Below, piece after piece: positions 57,447-64,000 of a stretch of 64,000 bases of DNA. A program made the position numbers and the translations under genes. Under the pieces are notes generated by a model. It did not search any database and was not told the origin of the DNA. It worked only from the letters and a program-made list of their open reading frames with translations. Position 1 is the first letter of the stretch. Every line of letters starts with the position of its first letter. This stretch comes from Gonocerus acuteangulatus (Eukaryota; Arthropoda; Insecta; Hemiptera; Coreidae): positions 12,947,662 to 13,011,661 of the forward strand of contig OX328123.1 of NCBI GenBank assembly GCA_946811695.1, in the 5' to 3' direction.

Positions 57447-57660
57447 GCTTATCGAAAACTTGAAGAAATATATGGCGAAAATGTCATTAGTGAGTGACAA
57501 GTCAGCGGGCAACCGCAAGCTTGAAGACGTGCCTCAACAGGTCGACCAACAGAGCTTGACGACGAACTCCTGCAGGCTACTGTAGAAGAAAATCCTGCTC
57601 TTACACTCGAAGAGCAGCAGAAAAACTTGGATCGACACATTCTACAGTCCAACGACATAA
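57447..57660 (+). pseudogene. mariner-like transposase fragment (two stops)
   Basis: The plus-strand frame reads AYRKLEEIYGENVISE then stop, then a stretch with another stop, then GRPTELDDELLQATVEENP and LTLEEQQKNLD. GRP-x-ELDDELL-x-A...E-x-NP-x-LT-x-E/R-E is the start of the mariner-type DNA-binding region. The catalytic D,D34D part is absent. Confidence 0.7.
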
Positions 57661-57924
57661 ACCGACATTGCTTTTGGGATCACCTGATACTTAGCTACAA
57701 GTTGTTCGGTTGGAGGGATAAAGAAATTTAATTTACAGAAAGATAAGAACGAACATTAATTTGTCATAATACTTCCTTTTTCAGTTATTTTTGTGGAAGG
57801 GATCAAATATATCTTATAAAAAGGTTGTGATTCGCCAACGAATGTAGTAACTGAGTGCATTACACTGTCTAAAACACGTTCATCAGAGTTGATGTACAAA
57901 AACTGACGGGAGAATGAAGGTATA

Positions 57925-58135
57925 CTATAGTCGGAAATATATAACCTGTCACTTGGAAAGCATAGAGGGAGCTCGACGTTGCCAGTTTTACAACCCTTCC
58001 AGCCCCCTCTCTGCCTAGGTGCTGGACTAGAAGAGGGAGGAGTGGCAACCCAGTAAGAACTTCATTGGCTAGAGGTGCCTCCACCTTCCCCTACCTATCC
58101 ACATCCAAGTGACAAGTTATATCTATCGCACTATA
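57925..58135. mobile_element. miniature inverted-repeat element, CTATAGT ends
   Basis: Left end CTATAGTCGGAAATATATAA then CCTGTCACTTGG; right end reversed TATAGTGCGATAGATATAAC then TTGTCACTTGG. About 211 bp with a GC-richer centre (CCAGCCCCCTCTC). Confidence 0.75.
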
Positions 58136-58209
58136 CTCGAATATATTACTTTAATAATAAATTTAGTTTCTGATAAAAGTTCTTATGATATTAAATATAA
58201 AAGGCTTAC

Positions 58210-58406
58210 TTGTCCAATGCTATTTGTAATGCATCTCTGATAATCCTCACAATCATCATCTTTACCACACCTCAGTTCTCTCACACAAATGTTATTTAAA
58301 CAGTACTGGAAATCAGGGCAGGTACTATTTGAATGACAAGTAGGTTGACAAACATCGGAAATGCATAGTTGGTCACTAATACATTCACGTGTGCTCGTAC
58401 AAACAG
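58210..58406 (-). CDS. dp: dp exon 9: tandem four-Cys modules
   Basis: The exon is 197 bp, phase 1 in and phase 0 out. It codes VCTSTRECISDQLC, TCHSNSTCPDFQYC and RCGKDDDCEDYQRC, three four-Cys DPY-like units without an intervening EGF, ending NSIGQ. It has no methionine-initiated frame and was found by reading the open frame between TTTTTAG and GTAAGC. The join to exon 10 reads IGQAVCDNVC. Confidence 0.87.
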
Positions 58407-58502
58407 CTAAAAAAAAGTGAATAACATTTTTATTAAAAAAAAAAAAAAGTAGAGTTAATTCCTTATGTACCCATTTTTAGAACTTTAGACAAAAATACTT
58501 AC

Positions 58503-58767
58503 ATAAACAGATACCATTGTGGCACGATGTGCCTGTCTGACATTGAGAATCAGTGCTGCAATATTGAAGAGGAACACACCCAAGATGTGGGTCACCTGTT
58601 GTTCCAGCTTTACAAATACACACTGCAGCATTCTGCTCTGCGTGACATTCTGTATTATCACCACAAACGTTTTCCAAACTGCAAGGATCAACACAGTGTC
58701 CGGAAACACAAGCTTGGAAATCTCTGCAGTCGGAGTGTTCACTACATTCCATTTGGCTGCATTTGAC
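58503..58767 (-). CDS. dp: dp exon 8: EGF end, DPY module, EGF, four-Cys unit
   Basis: The exon is 265 bp, phase 0 in and phase 1 out. It opens VKCSQMECSEHSDC, a join of EGF end to DPY, followed by VDPCSLENVCGDNTEC, an EGF ending TTGDPHLGC, and CSTDSQCQTGTSCHNGIC. The phase-0 acceptor TTATCAG|GTC matches the phase-0 donor of exon 7, so no further exon is needed in the 826 bp between them. Confidence 0.9.
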
Positions 58768-59593
58768 CTGATAAAACGATTTTTGTAAAAACTGAGAGAA
58801 ATTGATAAACAAAAATTTTTTTTATTATAAGATGGGGACCAAATTTCCCAATATATTTATATTTGGTAAAATTTCAAACAAAACACTCACTTTCTTCAAT
58901 ACTCCTTTATTTTGCTCTACATGTTTCTTGTCTTTATGACGCCTCTTCAGGAGCACTTAAAATAATATAAAATTACAGCCTACACCTCCGAGAACCTTCC
59001 GCAGGTAGGGCCACACCTAGACTGATAAGATCAATCATGTCTACTAGGTATCAGCTGTTTAAAATCAATAGTTTTAGGATAAATGTTGATTTTCCAAAAT
59101 AAGTGTTTGTCATTTTATAAAATAATTCATTTTATGTCGTCTTGTTTATTAAATTAAAAAAATATTTTGTCAAGGTATTTGATTTCAGTTTTTTTTATTA
59201 ACTGCCTTTTACCTGTTTTTAATTGTTTGCATATTTTCTTTTATTTTTATTAGGTTTTTACTAGAGTCCAAATTAAAAGTGTGACTATTTTGTATAGCAT
59301 GACCCACCAATCCAGTTTTGATGTCAGTCTTGCCAAGGTTTTTGGCATGTTTTTAACTCTCTTCAAAATAGATATGTAAAAGAAAATATACACATTATTA
59401 AAATCAGGAAAAAGGCAGTTATTAAAAAAACTGAAATTAAATATTAAAAAAATATTATTTTTTATCTGGGTATTTGAGAAACATGTAGAGCAAAATAAAG
59501 CAGTAGTGAAGAAAGCGAGAGTTTTGTTTGAAATTTGATCTTCTGCCACATATAAGTACTATATTAAAAAATGTGTAGGGAATATTTAAGTAC
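58768..59593. other. dp: intron between exons 7 and 8, nothing recognised
   Basis: 826 bp. Phase 0 to 0 across it rebuilds GDPKVKC, so no missing exon is needed. AT-rich with no inverted repeat noticed. Confidence 0.7.
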
Positions 59594-59846
59594 CTTTGGA
59601 TCGCCGGTAGTTCGTGAAAGACAAGAGCATATAGGCATATTATTTGTAGTAGTACAAATGGCTTTTTGTCCACAAGTTCCAGGAACGAGGCACGGATCAC
59701 GACAGGTGTTCTCTATACAAGCGGCAGTTTTTGGACAATCTTCGTTGCTGAAGCAATCTCCCGGCTTTCTGCAGCCACCGTGAATAGGATCACCGACTAA
59801 TCCGTTTTCACACAAACATGCATAACTTCCTACAGTATTTTTACAC
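59594..59846 (-). CDS. dp: dp exon 7: second half of cbEGF, DPY-like module, most of an EGF
   Basis: The exon is 253 bp, phase 2 in and phase 0 out. It starts CKNTVGSYACLCENG (end of the calcium-binding EGF), then has DCFSNEDCPKTAAC, CRDPCLVPGTCGQKAIC and CSCLSRTTGDPK. The donor AAG|GTACTT cuts the last EGF just before its final Cys. Exon 8 supplies VKC, giving GDPKVKC. Acceptor CATTTAG|G. Confidence 0.9.
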
Positions 59847-59926
59847 CTAAATGTGGAAAAATTATTATAATTATAATAAATAAAGTAATAAATAATAAAA
59901 ATATCTTATGATAATCTTGTAATTAC

Positions 59927-60077
59927 ACTGCTGTGGGGTGACATGGTTTACTAATGCATTCGTCTTCATCGACGCATTTATTGTCTACCATTGCATAACC
60001 TATATAACAAGAGCACACGCCTTTGTGATTGTCCGCACTACAAGAGCCTTGGCCACAGTTAGTCTTGTCACATGGAT
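59927..60077 (-). CDS. dp: dp exon 6: EGF plus first half of a calcium-binding EGF
   Basis: The exon is 151 bp, phase 1 in and phase 2 out. It codes DPCDKTNCGQGSC, then GVCSCYIGYAMVDNKC, then VDEDECISKPCHPTA, the N-terminal half of a calcium-binding EGF. The other half is in exon 7: the junction rebuilds HPTAVCKNTVGSYACLC. The intron therefore interrupts an EGF module rather than lying between modules. Confidence 0.9.
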
Positions 60078-60156
60078 CTGAAATTAAAAAATTCAATAAC
60101 TACGAATATTCCAAAAATAAAATATTTACTAATTTTCTAATAGCTGAGGTACATAC

Positions 60157-60593
60157 TCATGCACTTGTACGATTGTACATCACAATATTTATCCTTTGGG
60201 CAATCATCAGATGTTGTACATTCTACTTTGAAACATCCTAAATTTGAGTCGTACGGGTCTCCGAGGTAACCAGATGGACAGACACATGAAAGAATATGCT
60301 TCGAAACTTGACATATAGCAGCAGGCCCACAAGATGTTTTTGATGCTTGACACGGATTTGAACATTTTCCATTAATACAGGAAAGAGCACCGTCACAATC
60401 GTCATGAGAACGACATTGGTCCGGAGCCATACAACCAGGATCAGTGAAAGGATTTCCGACACGGCCATGCTCACAGCTGCAAGTAAATGATCCTTGCGTA
60501 TTAGTGCACTTTGCGGTCGGATGACACGGTTGTTGCAAGCATTCATCTATATCTTTGCAGTTTGTTCCATCAAATACATATCCAGCATTACAT
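60157..60593 (-). CDS. dp: dp exon 5: calcium-binding-type EGF, DPY-like and EGF modules
   Basis: About 145 residues, phase 2 in and phase 1 out. It contains a calcium-binding EGF signature: KDIDEC at the start of the module and a later CTNTQGSFTCSC, matching the Asp/Asn hydroxylation-type pattern C-x-N/D-x4-F/Y-x-C-x-C. It continues with GRVGNPFTDPGC, the DPY-like QCRSHDDCDGALSC, a second EGF (SCGPAAICQVSKH) and a four-Cys piece ECTTSDDCPKDKYC. Acceptor TTTTGCAG|A; donor A|GTATGT. Confidence 0.92.
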
Positions 60594-60667
60594 CTGCAAA
60601 ACATTCATAATGATTAATATTTAGAAATTGGTAATTTGTTTTGTATTAAGAAAAGAATTCGACTTAC

Positions 60668-61049
60668 TCGCACTTGTTGACGATACAAGTTTGGGATTGT
60701 GGACAGTCAGAATTTGCAGAGCACCCAGGCTGACAAATAGAATCAATGCAAAGTTGTCCAGGTAGACAATTACTTGCAGCAAAACAAATTCTGACACACA
60801 TTCCCTCGTTGCATCTCTCGCCAGCAGCACATTCGTGGTTCCCCGAGCAGGAAACTTGACATTCACCGTCCACACAAATCTGATTTTCTGTACAGTCTGT
60901 TTTCTTCAAGCAAATGCTACGAGATCTAATGCACCCTTGATCGGGATCAGGATTTCCGAGGAATCCTTGAGGACATTTACACACCGTGGTATGGTTTTCA
61001 ACAGTACAAAGAGCGTTGTCTCCGCACGCTCTTTCTTTTTTACATGGAT
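60668..61049 (-). CDS. dp: dp exon 4: EGF followed by four DPY-like four-Cys modules
   Basis: The exon codes about 127 residues, phase 1 in and phase 2 out. It opens with an EGF (DPCKKERACGDNALC to LGNPDPDQGC) and continues with a run of short modules: CLKKTDCTENQIC, SCSGNHECAAGERC, ICFAASNCLPGQLC and GCSANSDCPQSQTC. It resembles exon 3 and suggests an extended four-Cys array across the two exons. The donor GTAAGT splits the codon for Glu, and the join reads NKCECNAGYVFDG into exon 5. Confidence 0.92.
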
Positions 61050-61141
61050 CTGCAAATTTATAAAGATTTGTTTAAATTTAATGAAAAAACATTAAATAAA
61101 TATCGGCAACAAAAAACCAAATGAAATAACATATAACTTAC

Positions 61142-61330
61142 CTTGGCACCTGTTTTTGACACAAGCATGATTGCTAGAGCAATCTTTGTTGCTCCTACAC
61201 CCAATGGTACAAATACCATTAACACATGCTTGAGATAACAAACATTGGCTGTGAGAAACACAAGGAACCTGGCATTTATTTTGAATACATCTTTCTCCAA
61301 TGTTACAATCACTTGAAGCTCTGCAAACCA
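61142..61330 (-). CDS. dp: dp exon 3: three tandem four-Cys DPY-like modules, no EGF
   Basis: The exon codes 63 residues, phase 1 to 1. Three short repeats follow each other: VCRASSDCNIGERC, PCVSHSQCLLSQAC and GCRSNKDCSSNHAC, each closed by x4-C-x3-C spacing. No EGF module lies between them, unlike classic Dumpy. Junction with exon 2 reads NQCQVVCRASSDC and with exon 4 RCQDPCKKERACG, both good module boundaries. Donor GTAAGT, acceptor TTTCAG. Confidence 0.9.
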
Positions 61331-61504
61331 CTGAAATAAAATTTTAAAATATGTTTAGAAATAGTGATTATCTGTAATTAAGTTTCTTTGTTTATAATAA
61401 AAGTAATTAACACTGAAAATTCCAATTGCAGTTTCTAAAGTGCCTTCAACAAATCCATAGTCTTATTTCTTTTCATAAATAATTATTACTAGAAGGAGAA
61501 GTTT

Positions 61505-62280
61505 AATGTATTTATTTATTGTTGCTAATGCTCCGCATCTTTAAGAAATAGCATATTTTTCCTAAAGCAGGCTGCACATGGTCAGGCAGGCCTGTCACTT
61601 TGGCCTGAACAGTGCCTGAAGGCCGGTTGCCTGAACGTGTATATATTCTGGTCGGTCTGTCAGTTAAGACTGTTCAGGCGGCTGTAATACATCAGGCCAC
61701 GTTCGGCCAGGCTTTCAGGCGGACTGTTCAGGCCAAACTGACAGGCCTGCCTGACCATGTGTAGCCTGCTTTAGTGTGAGCTGATGCCGACACTGCAGTT
61801 AGCAAAGCCACTCCAAAAATCATCAAAGTAAGTGTGAAAATTCAGTAGATTTGTTAATATTTGCCAATTAAAAAATAAATAAAAAATACTATTAAAAATA
61901 AGCATAAATAAAATAAAATAAAAATCCATTATAATAAAAAATAAAATAAAATTTAAAGCAGAAATTGTTCTGTGACGCTGAGAGATTATTTTAACCCCTT
62001 AATGGGCAAGGGCCGATTACGGGAAGAAGTGAATTGTACTACTTGTGGTTTTGAAACCATTTGCCCCAGGCTGTATTTGACGTCTATATTTTATTGAATA
62101 TGTCATTGTTTTTCAAATAGGTCAGTGCTGCATCTATGTGTGGGCTGCCTTCAGAAAGAATATCTGTCAAGTCATTTGGAATGTCCAAGTTAATTCCTAA
62201 CCGAGAGTCTGGTATTATATGTTTTACAGTAATGTATTTTGAATTGAAATTTTTAAGAAACAGAGGAGAACTTATTGGAT
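61505..62280 (-). mobile_element. 3' remnant of a retroelement family, copy 2, interrupted by a palindromic element
   Basis: Minus-strand frame LGINLDIPNDLTDILSEG continues HIDAALTYLKNN and stops near 62,090. The non-coding tail resembles copy 1 (GATGCTC...CATC and CCACTCCAAAA words) but is split by the insert at 61,563-61,773. Confidence 0.5.
61563..61773. mobile_element. palindromic miniature element with GGCAGGCCTGTCA arms
   Basis: Ends TAAAGCAGGCTGCACATGGT and, reversed, TAAAGCAGGCTACACATGGT, then CAGGCAGGCCTGTCA and GGCCTGAACAGT on both sides. It is GC-richer than its surroundings. Empty-site comparison with 52.73 kb supports insertion as a unit. Confidence 0.85.
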
Positions 62281-62302
62281 TTATCTCAAACTTTGTAATT
62301 AC

Positions 62303-63870
62303 CTTGACATTGGTTGTTGATACAAATGTCTCCTGAACAGTCAGAATCCGTAGAACATTGAAGAGCTTTTCTGACACAAGGCGATTTTGGTGTTGGTCCA
62401 GCTGGTTGAAATTTAGGAGGGCAAGAACAGACTGGCTTTCTATCTATTACTGTACAAAGAGCATTTGCTCCACAGGCTTGCTCGCACGGATCAATACAGC
62501 GACTGTTCTTACAAACTGTAGTTAGAGGGCAGTCTGAATCCCCATTCGGACAGTATCCTTCAGTTCGACATCCTCCAGAAATAGGATCGCCGATAGTATT
62601 TGGTGGGCATCTGCATTTGTAACCCAAAGATGGAGCAGGTTCACATAAAGCTGTTGGGTGACATGGATTTTCTTCGCATACATTTATTGGAACGCACTCT
62701 ACTTCAGGTAGAGGATTAGCCTTGTAGCCAGGAGGACACTGACAAACTGCTCGATGACCTTCTCCAATACAAACAGAATTGTCTCCGCATTTGTAATTTT
62801 CACATACGTCATAACACTTATTTGAAAGTCTATTACATAACTGGTGATCAGGGCAGTCGGTATTGTAAACACAACGAACTTGCTTGCAACCGATTGTTAC
62901 CGGATCTCCAAGGTAAGGTCCAGGAGGGCATTGACACTGGCCAACGTGATTATTCGCTACACAAATTGCGCCAGGCCCACATTTAACTCCGTCGCAAGCG
63001 GGTCTACAAGACATGGCGTTATTTCTACCTTTTTTGCACTTCTCAGTTTCCATGCACTGTGCATCATTTTTGCAAGTATCCCTCAGTGCAGGAACGCAGC
63101 CACTTCTGTCATTTGGATTCCCGGTGTAACCTGACTTACATTGACAGTAACCGCTATGACCGGATGCAATACAAGCTGCATTAAGTGGACAAGTAAAACC
63201 TTGACAAACATCTGTGCATTTAAGAATTCCTAATGCATCAGCAGCACACCTTTCTTTTTGCTTACAGTCTTCATCTACCTCGCAATCTGGCAATGATGGT
63301 TTCTCACAAAGCGAGCTGATAGGGTTTTTAACATAATTTCTGACACAGTTACAAATGGGGTTACTTTGCTTATCAAGAGAACACTCTTCATGTTGTCCGC
63401 AAGCCACATTCTTGCAAGGATCAATACATGTTTTTATGCCATCTAAATTTACAGAGCAAATATGTTGTTCCCCGCAATCACTATTGTCCTGGCATTCCTC
63501 TCGTGGTGTAACAGTTCTTTCCCTTTGACATCCCATCGACAAATCACTAGGGATGCCACTGTAGCCGTCAGCACAAATACAAGATGATCTGTGCTTATCA
63601 GAAACACACAGCGCATTCGGGCCGCACTGAATCTTCTTGCACGCATCTAAACACTGACGTATTCCTTTACTTTGTTGGAAGCAAATTTCATTGTTTTTAC
63701 AATCGAAATCATTAGTACACTGTCCTTGAACTTGACAACCATTCTTCAAGTCATTAGCATTTCCAGACAGCCCCGGAGGACAAACACACTTTCCAGAAAT
63801 ACAAGCTGCCCTCGGTCCACATTTAACTCCTTCACATTGGTTCTTACACTTTCCTCTTTTACAGGTATAC
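62303..63870 (-). CDS. dp: dp exon 2: about eight EGF-like modules alternating with DPY-like modules
   Basis: This 1,568 bp exon (about 522 residues, phase 2 in, phase 1 out) is the largest Cys-rich exon in the window. It carries roughly eight EGF-like units of the type CGPxAxC...C.C..GY.GNP, separated by four-Cys DPY-like units such as QCTNDFDCKNNEIC and RCVYNTDCPDHQLC. These differ from canonical DPY modules by longer loops before the fourth Cys (for example FQQSKGIRQC). The final segment ends CSTDSDCSGDICINNQCQ. The acceptor is CATAG|G and the donor G|GTAATT. It has no internal intron, unlike the rest of the 5' half. Confidence 0.92.
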
Positions 63871-63952
63871 CTATGAACATCAGAATAAATTAGATATGCA
63901 TTTAACACACACAAGCCTACAAACTATTTTTTTTTTAATATTAATAACTCAC

Positions 63953-64000
63953 CCAGTAGGGCAAGGATTGTTTTTACTGCAACTGCAAGTCGTAGGATCT
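63953..64000 (-). CDS. dp: dp exon 1 (partial at window edge): Cys-rich segment
   Basis: Only the last 48 bases are visible, coding DPTTCSCSKNNPCPTG, and the exon runs off the right edge. The donor GTGAGT follows in phase 2. Joined to exon 2 it reads PCPTGYTCKRGKC, a continuous DPY-like four-Cys motif, which supports the junction. Confidence 0.8.

Larger units (their letters stand above)
133..64000 (-). other. dp: dumpy gene, internal portion (46 exons, open at both ends)
   Basis: One transcription unit on the minus strand spans nearly the whole window. Its exons encode EGF-like modules of the NPCGPN/GDPF type, separated by the DPY module (R-P-E-C...D-C-P...A-C...K-C-x-D-P-C-P-G), which is diagnostic of Dumpy. 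All 45 exon-exon junctions agree in phase. Total coding is about 33 kb, near 11,000 residues; Drosophila Dumpy is about 23,000, so a window holding roughly half is plausible. No initiator Met, signal peptide, ZP domain, membrane segment or stop was found, so the 5' end lies beyond 64,000 and the 3' end before position 1. Known role of the family: a tension-bearing extracellular fibre linking epithelium to cuticle. Identity as dp is strong; exact exon usage is inferred, not transcript-based. Confidence 0.93.

Noticed and set aside
58890..58960. Candidate donor GAAGAAA|GTGAGTG between exons 7 and 8
   Set aside because: The preceding sequence has no Cys pattern, and exons 7 and 8 already join in phase to give GDPKVKC.

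Overview
The window looks like AT-rich nuclear DNA of an insect. The introns are large, AT-rich and full of small DNA transposons and retroposon tails. The only gene I can support is an internal portion of the giant extracellular matrix gene dumpy (dp), read on the minus strand. The identification rests on dozens of EGF-like modules interleaved with the short dumpy-specific DPY module (pattern R-P-E-C-x5-C-P-x3-A-C-x4-C-x-D-P-C) and on a very long Thr/Ser/Pro-rich repeat region. I cannot place the species or insect order from sequence alone; the base composition and transposon load suggest it is not a higher fly.

I resolved 46 coding exons by reading splice sites (GT donors and AG acceptors on the minus strand) and checking that every neighbouring pair agrees in intron phase. 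All 45 junctions agree, and many rebuild a conserved motif across the intron. Together the exons give about 33 kb of coding sequence, roughly 11,000 residues. The gene is open at both ends: no start codon, signal peptide, ZP domain or stop codon lies inside the window. Exons are numbered here in transcription order, so exon 1 is at the right edge and exon 46 at the left edge.

Layout from right to left (5' to 3' of the gene). Exons 1-24 (64,000 to 46,632) encode a Cys-rich rod of EGF, calcium-binding-type EGF and DPY-like four-Cys modules, with introns of all three phases. Exon 25 (24,155-41,665) is a single 17.5 kb exon coding about 5,837 residues. Short Cys-rich segments sit at its two ends, and between them is a Cys-free array of a 234-residue (702 bp) tandem repeat, about 24 units. 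Exons 26-28 are tiny Cys-rich exons. Exon 29 (16,738-19,734) is a second Ser/Thr-rich exon of 999 residues with an 11-residue repeat. Exons 30-35 encode DPY-EGF or EGF-only units. Exons 36-46 are nearly uniform cassettes, mostly of about 105 residues, each EGF-DPY-EGF and flanked by phase-1 introns.

The product would be a fibrous, cross-braced extracellular tether interrupted by two flexible mucin-like stretches. In Drosophila, Dumpy anchors epidermis to cuticle at sites under mechanical tension. Introns hold several miniature inverted-repeat elements, a pogo/Tigger-like element with a recognisable helix-turn-helix fragment, a decayed mariner-like transposase, two short retroposon tails with target-site duplications, a tRNA-like SINE head and 3' remnants of a retroelement family. 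The most notable feature is the 17.5 kb repeat exon, whose units are strongly homogenised and show duplications of multi-unit blocks.
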